A DNA stretch of 64,000 bases from Streptomyces jeddahensis (GTDB lineage Bacteria > Actinomycetota > Actinomycetes > Streptomycetales > Streptomycetaceae): assembly GCF_001642995.1 (NCBI RefSeq), contig NZ_LOHS01000094.1:27831-91830 (forward strand). The letters are read 5' to 3'. Position numbers and translations under genes: made by a program. How positions within the stretch are numbered: the stretch's first letter is position 1; every line of letters starts with the position of its first letter. Positions 41,024 through 49,378 of the stretch are shown piece after piece. The notes beneath the pieces were generated by a model, which searched no databases, was not told the DNA's origin, and saw nothing but the letters and a program-made list of their open reading frames with translations.

Positions 41024-41911
41024 ATGACGACAGCCGTGGCCGCCCCGTTCCGTTTCTTCGCACTGCACGTCGTACGGACGAGGCGGCTCGGCCCGTCCAT
41101 GGTCCGTGTCACGTTCACCGGGCGCGAGGCGCACGCCTTCGCCTCCGGTGGCCGCGACCAGAGCCTCTCGCTCTTCCTGCCGCACCCGGGCCAGACCGAG
41201 CCCGTGCTCCCACTCGAGGCGGGCGACAACTGGTGGCACGCCTGGCGTGAACTGCCCGACGACGTACGGGCGGTGATGCGGTCGTACACGGTGCGCGCCC
41301 AGCGACGCACGCCTGACGGTGTCGACGAGATCGACATCGATTTCGCGCTGCACGGGGTGGAGCCAGGGGCCGCCACCCCGGCCGGCCCCGCCTCGCGCTG
41401 GGCGGCCGGCGCCCGGGCCGGTGACCGCGTCCTGGTCCTCGGCCCGGCGATCGCCGACAACACGGCGGTACGTTTCCGTCCGCCCGCCGACACCGACCTG
41501 GTCGTGATGTGGGCGGACGAGACGGCCCTGCCCGCGGCCTCGGCCATCCTGGAGTGGCTGCCGCCGGGCACCCGGGCCCGCGTCTGGCTGGAGGTCCAGC
41601 ACGCCGCAGACCGCCTGGAGTTGACTACCCCGGCCGATGCGGACATCACCTGGCTCGTGCGCGACGAGCACGGCACGGGGGGCGAGGCGACCGGCGGCGT
41701 CGAGGGGTCCCCCATGGCCCTCGACGCCCTCCGGGCCGCTCAACTCCCCGATGCGACCGCCCCGTACGCCTGGATCGCGGGTGAGTCAGGGTGCGTGAAG
41801 GCGCTGCGCCGCCATCTGGTGCGGGAGCGCGCGTTCGACCGCAAGCGCGTCACCTTCGTCGGCTACTGGCGCCGCGGTCTGACGGAGGAACAGCTGCGCG
41901 AGCAGGCGTAG
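41024..41911 (+). CDS. desF: siderophore-interacting protein DesF (ferric-siderophore reductase)
   Basis: A 295-residue SIP-family flavoprotein (FAD_binding_9 plus SIP domain). The FAD region is seen in MRSYTVRAQRRT near residue 85, the R-x-Y-T/S form of this superfamily, and in GSPASRWAA-type context near 130 (read here as AGPASRWAAGARAGD). The NAD(P)H lobe includes VVMWADETALPAASAILEWL and late YAWIAGESGCVKALRRHL. It reduces iron in imported ferrioxamine. ATG 41024 has CAGGAG upstream. A gap of 114 bases from desE has no iron box, so it is probably read from the desE promoter. Confidence 0.93.
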   Translation: MTTAVAAPFRFFALHVVRTRRLGPSMVRVTFTGREAHAFASGGRDQSLSLFLPHPGQTEPVLPLEAGDNWWHAWRELPDDVRAVMRSYTVRAQRRTPDGVDEIDIDFALHGVEPGAATPAGPASRWAAGARAGDRVLVLGPAIADNTAVRFRPPADTDLVVMWADETALPAASAILEWLPPGTRARVWLEVQHAADRLELTTPADADITWLVRDEHGTGGEATGGVEGSPMALDALRAAQLPDATAPYAWIAGESGCVKALRRHLVRERAFDRKRVTFVGYWRRGLTEEQLREQA

Positions 41912-41985
41912 TCGCGTCAAATCCCCATCCAGCCACAGGAATACATCGCAAAAGAGACAGGTGAGGCAGGGTCGCGCGTCTGAAT

Positions 41986-42004
41986 TAGGTTAGGCTAACC
42001 TAAG
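41986..42004. promoter_or_regulatory. DmdR-type iron box upstream of desA
   Basis: TTAGGTTAGGCTAACCTAA is a perfect 19-bp palindromic iron box 49-67 bases ahead of the desA start. It is the canonical DmdR1 site controlling the biosynthetic desABCD operon. Confidence 0.95.
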
Positions 42005-42052
42005 TCCGTCGTCGCGACCCTTCCCTTGTCCTGAGCCGTCCGGAGGACCCCC

Positions 42053-43495
42053 ATGCGCTCGCACCTGCTCAATGACACGACCGCGGAGCGGTACCGCCGC
42101 TCCGTGACCGAAGGAGTCGAGCGGGTGGCGGCCAAACTCGCCACCACCGACCGGCCGTTCACCGGCGTCACCGTCGACACCCTCACCCCCGTCATCGAGA
42201 AAATCGACCTGGACCGGCCGCTGGGCGACACGACCGCGGTCCTCGACGAGCTCGAAGAGGTCTACCTCCGCGACGCTGTCTACTTCCACCACCCGCGCTA
42301 CCTCGCGCACCTCAACTGCCCGGTCGTCATCCCGGCCGTGCTCGGCGAGGCCGTCCTGTCCGCGGTCAACTCGTCCCTCGACACTTGGGACCAGTCGGCC
42401 GGCGGCACCCTCATCGAACGCAAGCTCATCGACTGGACCGCCGAGCGGATTGGTCTCGGCCCGGCCGCCGACGGCGTGTTCACCAGCGGCGGTACGCAGT
42501 CCAACCTCCAGGCGTTGCTCCTGGCCCGCGAGGAGGCCAAGGCCCACGACACCGCCCGGCTGCGCATCTTCGCCTCCGAGGTCAGCCACTTCAGCGTCAA
42601 GAAGTCCGCGAAACTCCTCGGCCTGAGCGCCGACTCGGTCGTCTCCCTCCCCTGCGACCAGAACAAGCGCATGCACACGGTCGCGCTCGCCCACGAGCTG
42701 GAGCGCTGCATCCACGACGGCCTGGTCCCCATGGCCGTCGTCGCCACCGCGGGCACCACCGACTTCGGCTCGATCGACCCGCTGCCGGAGATCGCTGAGC
42801 TGTGCGCCCAGTACGGCACGTGGATGCACGTCGACGCTGCGTACGGCTGCGGGCTGCTGGTGTCGAAGACCCGCCGCGACCTCCTCGACGGCATCGAGCG
42901 CGCCGACTCCGTCACCGTCGACTACCACAAGTCCTTCTTCCAGCCCGTGAGTTCGAGCGCCGTCCTGGTGCGGGACGCGGCCACGCTGCGCCACGCCACG
43001 TACCACGCGGACTACCTCAACCCGCGCCGCATGGTGGAGGAACGAATCCCCAACCAGGTGGACAAGTCCCTGCAGACCACCCGCCGCTTCGACGCGCTCA
43101 AGCTGTGGATGACGCTGCGCGTGATGGGCGCCGACGGGGTCGGCGAGCTCTTCGACGAGGTCTGCGACCTGGCCGCCGAGGGCTGGAAACTGCTGGCCGC
43201 CGACCCGCGCTTCGACGTCGTGGTCCAGCCCCAGCTGTCCACGCTCGTCTTCCGCTGTATTCCGGCCTCCGTCACCGACCCGGCCGAGATCGACCGCGCC
43301 AACCTGTACGCCCGCAAGGCGCTGTTCGCCTCCGGCGACGCGATCGTCGCGGGCACCACGGTGGGCGGCCGCCACTACCTGAAGTTCACCCTGCTCAACC
43401 CCGAGACGACGGTCACCGACATCGCGGCCGTCCTCGATCTGATCGCCGGCCACGCCGAGCAGTACCTGGGAGAGTCCCTTGACCGCGCTTCCTGA
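42053..43495 (+). CDS. desA: lysine decarboxylase DesA
   Basis: A 480-residue PLP-dependent group II decarboxylase making cadaverine, the first step of desferrioxamine synthesis. The PLP lysine is in SVTVDYHKSFFQPVSSSAVL near residue 292, with the cofactor Asp in MHVDAAYGCG near 265 and TSGGTQSNLQALL near 145. ATG 42053 follows CGGAGGACCCCC. Its final 17 bases overlap the start of desB, and all four des genes form one polycistron under the upstream iron box. Confidence 0.96.
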   Translation: MRSHLLNDTTAERYRRSVTEGVERVAAKLATTDRPFTGVTVDTLTPVIEKIDLDRPLGDTTAVLDELEEVYLRDAVYFHHPRYLAHLNCPVVIPAVLGEAVLSAVNSSLDTWDQSAGGTLIERKLIDWTAERIGLGPAADGVFTSGGTQSNLQALLLAREEAKAHDTARLRIFASEVSHFSVKKSAKLLGLSADSVVSLPCDQNKRMHTVALAHELERCIHDGLVPMAVVATAGTTDFGSIDPLPEIAELCAQYGTWMHVDAAYGCGLLVSKTRRDLLDGIERADSVTVDYHKSFFQPVSSSAVLVRDAATLRHATYHADYLNPRRMVEERIPNQVDKSLQTTRRFDALKLWMTLRVMGADGVGELFDEVCDLAAEGWKLLAADPRFDVVVQPQLSTLVFRCIPASVTDPAEIDRANLYARKALFASGDAIVAGTTVGGRHYLKFTLLNPETTVTDIAAVLDLIAGHAEQYLGESLDRAS

Positions 43496-44762
43496 GCCCA
43501 GCCCCCACGTCCACGATTTCGTGGGGATCGGCCTCGGCCCCTTCAATCTCGGCCTGGCCTGCCTCACCGAGCCCATCGACGAGCTCGACGGAGTGTTCCT
43601 GGAGTCCAAGCCGCACTTCGAGTGGCACTCGGGGATGTTCCTCGACGGCGCCCACCTCCAGACGCCGTTCATGTCGGACCTGGTTACCCTCGCCGACCCG
43701 ACCTCGCCCTACTCCTTCCTCAACTACCTGAAGGAATCGGGCCGCCTGTACTCCTTCTACATCCGCGAGAACTTCTACCCGCTGCGCGTCGAGTACGACG
43801 ACTACTGCCGCTGGGCCGCCTCGAAGCTCTCCTCCATCCGCTTCAACACGACGGTGACCGAGGTCGCCTACGAGGACGAGGGCAAGGTCTACGTCGTACG
43901 GACGGCAGGCGGCGAGACGTACTACGGCCGCCGGCTCGTCCTCGGCACCGGAACCCCGCCGTACATCCCGGAGGCCTGCCAGGGACTGGGCGGCGACTTC
44001 ATCCACAACTCCCGCTATCTGCAGAACAAGCAGGAGCTGCAGCGCAAGGAGTCGATCACGCTGGTCGGCAGCGGCCAGTCCGCCGCCGAGATCTACTACG
44101 ACCTGCTGAGCGAGATCGACGTCCACGGCTACCGGCTGAACTGGGTCACCCGCTCCCCGCGCTTCTTCCCGCTGGAGTACACCAAGCTCACGCTGGAGAT
44201 GACCTCTCCGGAGTACGTCGACTACTTCCACGCGCTGCCCGAGGACACCCGCTACCGCCTCGAGACGCAGCAGAGGGGCCTGTTCAAGGGCATCGACGGC
44301 GATCTCATCAACGAGATCTTCGACCTGCTGTACCAGAAGAGCCTCGGCGGCCCGGTCCCCACCAGGCTCCTCACCAACTCGGCGCTGCACACCGCGGCCT
44401 ACGAGGACGGCACGTACACCCTCGGCCTGCGCCAGGAGGAGCAGGGCAAGGACTACGAGATCCGCACCGAGGGCCTGATCCTGGCCACCGGCTACAAGTA
44501 CGCGACGCCGGCGTTCCTGGAGCCCGTGCGCGACCGCGTCCGCTGGGACTCCCGCGGCCGCTTCGACGTCGCCCGCAACTACTCCATCGACACCACCGGC
44601 CGCGGGATCTTCCTGCAGAACGCGGGCGTGCACACGCACAGCATCACGAGCCCGGACCTCGGCATGGGCCCCTACCGCAACAGCTACATCATCAGCGAGT
44701 TGCTGGGCCGCGAGTACTACCCCGTCGAGAAGACCATCGCGTTCCAGGAGTTCGCCGTATGA
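43479..44762 (+). CDS. desB: cadaverine N-monooxygenase DesB
   Basis: A 427-residue flavin-dependent N-hydroxylase of the lysine/ornithine monooxygenase family, converting cadaverine to N-hydroxycadaverine. The FAD motif is DFVGIGLGPFNLGLACL near residue 15, the NADPH motif LVGSGQSAAEIYYDLL near 200, and the late substrate/flavin motif ILATGYKYATPAF near 340. The start is a rare TTG at 43479, with GGGAGAG before it and inside the end of desA; no ATG/GTG precedes the FAD motif in frame. The weak TTG could hold translation down relative to desA. Confidence 0.94.
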   Translation: MTALPEPSPHVHDFVGIGLGPFNLGLACLTEPIDELDGVFLESKPHFEWHSGMFLDGAHLQTPFMSDLVTLADPTSPYSFLNYLKESGRLYSFYIRENFYPLRVEYDDYCRWAASKLSSIRFNTTVTEVAYEDEGKVYVVRTAGGETYYGRRLVLGTGTPPYIPEACQGLGGDFIHNSRYLQNKQELQRKESITLVGSGQSAAEIYYDLLSEIDVHGYRLNWVTRSPRFFPLEYTKLTLEMTSPEYVDYFHALPEDTRYRLETQQRGLFKGIDGDLINEIFDLLYQKSLGGPVPTRLLTNSALHTAAYEDGTYTLGLRQEEQGKDYEIRTEGLILATGYKYATPAFLEPVRDRVRWDSRGRFDVARNYSIDTTGRGIFLQNAGVHTHSITSPDLGMGPYRNSYIISELLGREYYPVEKTIAFQEFAV

Positions 44763-45412
44763 GCCGCACGAGCCACACCGCCCGCACACACGACCTCGGC
44801 ACGTTCAGCGTCCGGCCGATGGACCCGCTGGCCGACGCCGAACTGGTGCACGGCTGGGTCACGCACCCCAAGGCCGCTTTCTGGCTGATGCAGGACGCGA
44901 AACTGCAGGACGTGGAGCGCGAGTACATGGCCATCGCGGCCGCCGAGCACCACGACGCGTTCATCGGCCTGCACAACGGCGAGCCCGCGTTCCTGATGGA
45001 GCGCTACGACCCGGCGCACGTCGAGCTCGTCGGCCTGTACGAGCCGCAGCCGGGCGACACCGGCATGCACTTCCTGGTCGCGCCGACGGACACGCCCCTG
45101 CACGGCTTCACCCGGGCCGTGATCACCGCGGTGATGGAGCACCTGTTCGCCGACCCGGCGACGGAGCGCGTCGTCGTCGAACCCGACGTACGCAACAAGG
45201 CCGTGCATGCGCTGAACGAGGCCGTCGGATTTGAAGCCGAACGCGAGATCCAGAAGCCCGAGAAGAAGGCGCTGCTGAGCTTCTGCACACGCGCGCAGTT
45301 CGAGGCAGCGGTCGTACGAGAAGCAGCAGCACGAGAAGCAGCAGTACGCGAGGCCGCACGTGCGGGTGCCCAGGCGTCCGCACCGGCTGACGCACAAGGA
45401 GTGGCCATATGA
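44759..45412 (+). CDS. desC: N-hydroxycadaverine acyltransferase DesC
   Basis: A 217-residue GNAT-fold acyltransferase (IucB/RhbD type) that acetylates or succinylates N-hydroxycadaverine using acyl-CoA. Typical stretches are FSVRPMDPLADAELVHGWVT near residue 17, GLYEPQPGDTGMHFLVAP near 90, and VVEPDVRNKAVHALNEAVGF near 140. ATG 44759 overlaps the desB stop (ATGA). The C-terminal 35 residues are an Ala/Arg/Glu repeat tail (REAAAREAAVREAARAG) outside the enzyme fold, produced by short DNA repeats. Confidence 0.94.
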   Translation: MSRTSHTARTHDLGTFSVRPMDPLADAELVHGWVTHPKAAFWLMQDAKLQDVEREYMAIAAAEHHDAFIGLHNGEPAFLMERYDPAHVELVGLYEPQPGDTGMHFLVAPTDTPLHGFTRAVITAVMEHLFADPATERVVVEPDVRNKAVHALNEAVGFEAEREIQKPEKKALLSFCTRAQFEAAVVREAAAREAAVREAARAGAQASAPADAQGVAI

Positions 45413-47181
45413 CCCTGTCCGACGCCGTGGCGCACCTGTCCCCCGAGCGCTGGGCAGGGGCCAACCGCCTCCTCGTCCGCAAAGCGCTCGCCGAGTTCGC
45501 CCACGAGCGGCTCTTCACGCCGGAGCCGCTGGGCGACGACCGGTACGCCGTCCGAAGCGACGACGGCACGGTCGAGTACCGCTTCACGGCCCGCCGGCTG
45601 CGCCTGGACCACTGGCAGGTGTTCCCGGAGTCCATCACCCGCCACCGGGGTGGCACGGAACTCCCGCTGCACGCCCTGGAGTTCTTCATCGAGCTGAAGG
45701 ACTCGCTCGGCCTGAGCGACGCCATCCTGCCGGTCTATCTGGAGGAGATCTCCTCCACGCTCTCCGGCACCTGCTACAAGCTCACCAAGCCGACCGTCCC
45801 GGCGGCCGAGCTGGCACGCGCGGACTTCCAGGCCATCGAGACGGGCATGACCGAGGGCCACCCCTGTTTCGTCGCGAACAACGGCCGGCTCGGCTTCGGC
45901 GTACACGAGTACCTGTCGTACGCGCCGGAGACCGCGAGCCCCGTCCGGCTGGTGTGGCTCGCCGCCCCCCGCTCGCGGGCCGCTTTCACGGCGGGCGTCG
46001 GCCTCGACTACGAGTCGCTGCTGCGGTCGGAGCTCGGCGAGGAGACGCTGAAGCGGTTCGCGCAGACGCTCACGGACCAGGGGCTCGACCCGGACGACTA
46101 CCTCCTCATCCCCGTCCACCCCTGGCAGTGGTGGAACAAGCTCTCGGTGACGTTCGCCGCCGAGATCGCCCAGCACCACCTCGTGTGCCTCGGCGAGGGC
46201 GACGACGAGTACCTGGCCCAGCAGTCGATCCGTACGTTCTTCAACACGAGCGACCCGGCCAAGCACTATGTGAAAACCGCCCTGTCGGTGCTCAACATGG
46301 GCTTCATGCGCGGGCTCTCGGCCGCGTACATGGAGGCGACCCCGGCGATCAACGACTGGCTGGCGGGCCTCATCGACAGCGACGAAGTGCTGAAGTCCAC
46401 CGGCCTGTCGGTCATCCGCGAGCGCGCCGCCGTCGGCTACCGGCACCTGGAGTACGAGGCCGCGACCGACCGCTACTCGCCGTACCGCAAGATGCTCGCC
46501 GCGCTGTGGCGCGAGAGCCCCGTGCCGTCCCTGCAGGAGGGCGAACGGCTCGCGACCATGGCGTCACTGCTGCACACCGACCGCGAGGGCGCCTCCTTCG
46601 CGGCCGCGCTGATCGAGCAGTCCGGCCTGACGCCCACGGAGTGGCTGAAGCACTATCTGCGCGCCTACCTCACCCCGCTGCTGCACAGCTTCTACGCGTA
46701 CGACCTGGTGTTCATGCCGCACGGCGAGAACGTGATCCTGGTCCTGAAGGACGGCGTCGTGCAGCGGGCGGTCTTCAAGGACATCGCCGAGGAGATCGCG
46801 GTCATGGATCCGGACGCGGTGCTGCCGCCCGCGGTCGAGCGGATCCGGGTCGAGGTCCCCGAGGACAAGAAGCTGCTGTCGATCTTCACCGACGTCTTCG
46901 ACTGCTTCTTCCGCTTCCTGGCCGCGAACCTCGTCACGGAGGGCGTGCTGGACGAGGACACGTTCTGGACGGCCGTCGCCGACTGCGTACGGGACTACCA
47001 GGAGTCCACGCCCGAACTCGCCGACAAATTCCGGCAGTACGACATGTTCGCGCCCGAGTTCGCCCTGTCCTGCCTCAACCGGCTGCAGCTGCGCAACAAC
47101 GCGCAGATGGTCGACCTGGCCGATCCGTCGGGGGCGCTCCAGCTCGTGGGCGATCTGAAGAACCCCATAGCGGGCCTCTGA
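45409..47181 (+). CDS. desD: desferrioxamine synthetase DesD (NIS synthetase)
   Basis: A 590-residue IucA/IucC-family NRPS-independent siderophore synthetase that joins and macrocyclises succinyl-hydroxycadaverine units using ATP, giving desferrioxamine E and B. Family motifs include EISSTLSGTCYKLTKP near residue 110, GHPCFVANNGRLGFG near 155, IPVHPWQWWNKL near 235, SIRTFFNTSDPAKHYVKTAL near 275 and MPHGENVILVLKDG near 440. ATG 45409 overlaps the desC stop (ATGA). The last codons and stop fall within a tandemly triplicated 23-bp unit. Confidence 0.96.
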   Translation: MTLSDAVAHLSPERWAGANRLLVRKALAEFAHERLFTPEPLGDDRYAVRSDDGTVEYRFTARRLRLDHWQVFPESITRHRGGTELPLHALEFFIELKDSLGLSDAILPVYLEEISSTLSGTCYKLTKPTVPAAELARADFQAIETGMTEGHPCFVANNGRLGFGVHEYLSYAPETASPVRLVWLAAPRSRAAFTAGVGLDYESLLRSELGEETLKRFAQTLTDQGLDPDDYLLIPVHPWQWWNKLSVTFAAEIAQHHLVCLGEGDDEYLAQQSIRTFFNTSDPAKHYVKTALSVLNMGFMRGLSAAYMEATPAINDWLAGLIDSDEVLKSTGLSVIRERAAVGYRHLEYEAATDRYSPYRKMLAALWRESPVPSLQEGERLATMASLLHTDREGASFAAALIEQSGLTPTEWLKHYLRAYLTPLLHSFYAYDLVFMPHGENVILVLKDGVVQRAVFKDIAEEIAVMDPDAVLPPAVERIRVEVPEDKKLLSIFTDVFDCFFRFLAANLVTEGVLDEDTFWTAVADCVRDYQESTPELADKFRQYDMFAPEFALSCLNRLQLRNNAQMVDLADPSGALQLVGDLKNPIAGL

Positions 47182-47223
47182 AGAACCCATGGCGGGGCTT
47201 CTGAAGAACCCCATATCCGGCCT
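47155..47223 (+). repeat. three tandem 23-bp copies across the desD stop
   Basis: Units begin CTGAAGAACCC at 47155, 47178 and 47201, each 23 bases long with a few differences. The first copy encodes the last residues LKNPIAGL of DesD and the second supplies the TGA at 47179-47181. Because 23 is not a multiple of three, the copies do not extend the protein. Confidence 0.9.
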
Positions 47224-47243
47224 GTGACGGCCCATGAACGGGC

Positions 47244-47278
47244 GGGCGCCCCTGGAGTACGGTCCTCCGGGGGCGCCC
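47244..47278. terminator. terminator between desD and the phosphoesterase gene
   Basis: GGGCGCCCCTGGAG (47244-47257), 7-base loop, CTCCGGGGGCGCCC (47265-47278): a 14-bp stem with one G-T pair, between convergent genes. Confidence 0.85.
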
Positions 47279-47287
47279 GTCGTGGGG

Positions 47288-48868
47288 CTACTTGGCCCTG
47301 CGCGCCACCGTGAAGTGGTCGATCCGGTCACCCGTCTCGGCGATGCCCTGGACCTTCAGCGTGGTGTAGCGGCCCTTGGGCGCGGGGGTGACGTCCACGC
47401 GCAGGAACGAGTAGTTCAGGTAGCGCACCCGGGACCACGCGACCGTCTCGTTCTGCTTGCCGTCCTTGAGGTTGACGAACGAGGCCACGGAGTCGACCTC
47501 GTGCTCGTGCCCCTCGTACGAGTCCGGGGCGCTGAACGCGTACAGGCTGCGGCCCGCCGCCCCCGCCGTCACGTACACCACGCCCTCGGTCTCGGGGTAC
47601 GCCGTACCGCCGATAGGCAGCTTCTTGGCGACCTCGTCGCCCTTGATGACGTCGGTGCGCTCGTACTGGTGGTTGTGGCCGTTGATCACCAGGTCGACGG
47701 TGTACTTCTCGAACAGCGGCACCCACTCCTGGCGCACGCCCCCCTCGGAGGCGTGGGCGGTGGAGGTGCAGTACGCGCAGTGGTGGAAGAAGACGACGAT
47801 GAAGTCGATGTCGTCCGACGTCCGGAACTTCTTCAGCTGGGCCTCGAACCACTTCGTCTGGGTGCCGCCGGAGATACCGAGGTTGGCCGGGATCTCGTAG
47901 GAGACGTCGTTGGGGTCCAGCGAGATGATCGCCGTGTTGCCGTAGACGAAGGAGTAGACGCCCGGCAGGTTCTGCTTGTCGGGGCCGTTGTCGGGGAGCG
48001 TGAAGCGCGCCTCCTCGCCGCCGTAGCCGTTGGGCGAGTACCAGGCCTCCATGTCGTGGTTGCCGTACGAGACCATCCACGGGACGGACTTGGCGACCGA
48101 CTCGGTCTGGTACAGGAACTGGTCCCAGGTGCGCGAGTCGAAGCCGGTGTCGGTGGACTTGCCCTGACCGGCCGGGTCGCCGTAGGCGATGTCGCCGGCG
48201 TGCAGATGGAAGACCGGGTTCTGGCCGAGGATCAGGCTGTCGTTGGCGAGCGCGTGGTAGCTGACGCCCTGGTCGCCGAAGGCCGTGAAGGTGAACGGCT
48301 TCGCGGTGGCGGGGGCGGTGGTGAAGGTGCCGAGGGTGCCGAGCAGGTGCGGCTCGGCCGGGTCGAAGCCCGCGTGGCCGACGCCGTAGTGGTACGTCAT
48401 GCCGGGCCGCAGGTTCGCGAGCTTGGCGTGCAGGTAGTACTGCGTGTGGTCGCCGCTGGCGCCGACGCCGGCCGGGGTGTACAGGGTGCGGACCTCGGCC
48501 TCGATCTTGCGGGAGAGGTCCCAGGGGTGGGCGCCGATCCGGATGAAGGGGTTCTTCACCGCGACCGGGACCTGCCAGGAGACGGTGATCTCCGTGCGCG
48601 GGTCGTTGCCGTAGGCGAGGTGGCGGCCGAAGGGGGCGACGAGGGCGCCGTCGACCGTCTCGGTCTCGGGGGCGGTGCGCTGCGTCGGGACTGCGGCCTG
48701 GGCAGTGGCACCCGTCACGAACGCGCCACCCGTGACGGCACCCAGCGTGACGGCGCCGCCTCTGATCATCGAGCGCCGCGAGAATCTGGCGCGCAGGTAT
48801 TCGTGCTGCTCGGCCATGCTCATGCGCTCGGCCAGCTTCTCGGGTACTCCCATGCGAGGAATGTCCAT
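47288..48868 (-). CDS. Tat-secreted metallophosphoesterase (purple acid phosphatase-like)
   Basis: A 526-residue exported phosphoesterase. The signal has a twin-arginine element near residue 30 (RFSRRSMIRGGAVTLGAVTG). A fibronectin-like N-terminal domain (80-190) leads into the calcineurin-like fold with metal motifs FTAFGDQG near 200, HAGDIAYGD near 225, SYGNHDMEAW near 270, FFHHCAYC near 360 and INGHNHQYERT near 400: the purple acid phosphatase set. It likely frees phosphate or acts as a phosphodiesterase outside the cell. ATG 48868 is chosen; nearby in-frame codons would only shorten the pre-Tat segment. A pho box was not identified by eye. Confidence 0.9.
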   Translation of the reverse strand: MDIPRMGVPEKLAERMSMAEQHEYLRARFSRRSMIRGGAVTLGAVTGGAFVTGATAQAAVPTQRTAPETETVDGALVAPFGRHLAYGNDPRTEITVSWQVPVAVKNPFIRIGAHPWDLSRKIEAEVRTLYTPAGVGASGDHTQYYLHAKLANLRPGMTYHYGVGHAGFDPAEPHLLGTLGTFTTAPATAKPFTFTAFGDQGVSYHALANDSLILGQNPVFHLHAGDIAYGDPAGQGKSTDTGFDSRTWDQFLYQTESVAKSVPWMVSYGNHDMEAWYSPNGYGGEEARFTLPDNGPDKQNLPGVYSFVYGNTAIISLDPNDVSYEIPANLGISGGTQTKWFEAQLKKFRTSDDIDFIVVFFHHCAYCTSTAHASEGGVRQEWVPLFEKYTVDLVINGHNHQYERTDVIKGDEVAKKLPIGGTAYPETEGVVYVTAGAAGRSLYAFSAPDSYEGHEHEVDSVASFVNLKDGKQNETVAWSRVRYLNYSFLRVDVTPAPKGRYTTLKVQGIAETGDRIDHFTVARRAK

Positions 48869-48980
48869 GGCGACTGAAACTCGTCTCCCGAGACGACCAG
48901 TCGCCGGACGCCCGGTGGACGGCTCACGAACAGGCGCTCATGAGAGTTCCAATGTTTCTCAAAGGAGTTTCAACACATCG

Positions 48981-48998
48981 CTGCCCGATATCGGGCAG
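48981..48998. promoter_or_regulatory. perfect 18-bp palindrome CTGCCCGATATCGGGCAG
   Basis: This complete dyad with a GATATC core lies between the divergent phosphoesterase gene and a small conserved gene, ending five bases before the latter's possible TTG start. Its symmetry and position fit a dimeric repressor site; no matching regulator is encoded nearby. Confidence 0.55.
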
Positions 48999-49003
48999 GA
49001 TTC

Positions 49004-49297
49004 TTGCGAAAGCGTCGCCGATACCCCAAGATCTACCGGGTGCACGACGAACTTGTTGATCATCTGACGCGGTCCACGCCCCTCAACCGGGGCGAGGCGC
49101 TGCGCGTGATCCAGGACGTGCTCGCCTACTTCGACGAGACGACCGAGGAATACGTCCGTCGCCGCCACCGTGAGCTGCAGGCACAGGGCCTGGTGAACGC
49201 GGCGATCTTCGAACAGATCGAGGCGGACCTGAAGTACCGCGCCGTGGCACCGCCCGAGCTCACGCTCAGGCAGCTGCGGCGCATCGTCTACGGCTGA
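49004..49297 (+). CDS. small conserved protein of unknown function
   Basis: A basic protein of up to 97 residues: an Arg/Lys-rich start (MRKRRRYPKIYRVHDELVDH) followed by helices LNRGEALRVIQDVLAYFDET, EEYVRRRHRELQAQG and LTLRQLRRIVYG. The TTG at 49004 includes the basic start but leaves only a weak GGCAGGA in front; a GTG at 49040 would give an 85-residue form. I do not recognise the family with certainty. It precedes glmS by 81 bases in the same orientation, and the palindrome at 48981 abuts it. Codon usage is normal for the window, which supports it being real. Confidence 0.65.
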   Translation: MRKRRRYPKIYRVHDELVDHLTRSTPLNRGEALRVIQDVLAYFDETTEEYVRRRHRELQAQGLVNAAIFEQIEADLKYRAVAPPELTLRQLRRIVYG

Positions 49298-49378
49298 CAC
49301 CGTCCTGCGGCTGACACCGCCTACGGATCGGCGCGGGCGACAACTACATCGACACGGGGAAACAGAGGGACGACTTAT

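Noticed and set aside
39795..47181. Desferrioxamine cluster as a novel biosynthetic system
   Set aside because: Gene order, domains and iron boxes match the well-known desEF/desABCD system; nothing new in architecture.
49298..49378. glmS ribozyme or riboswitch in the glmS leader
   Set aside because: Only 81 bases and no recognisable core; glmS ribozymes belong to Gram-positives of the Firmicutes type.
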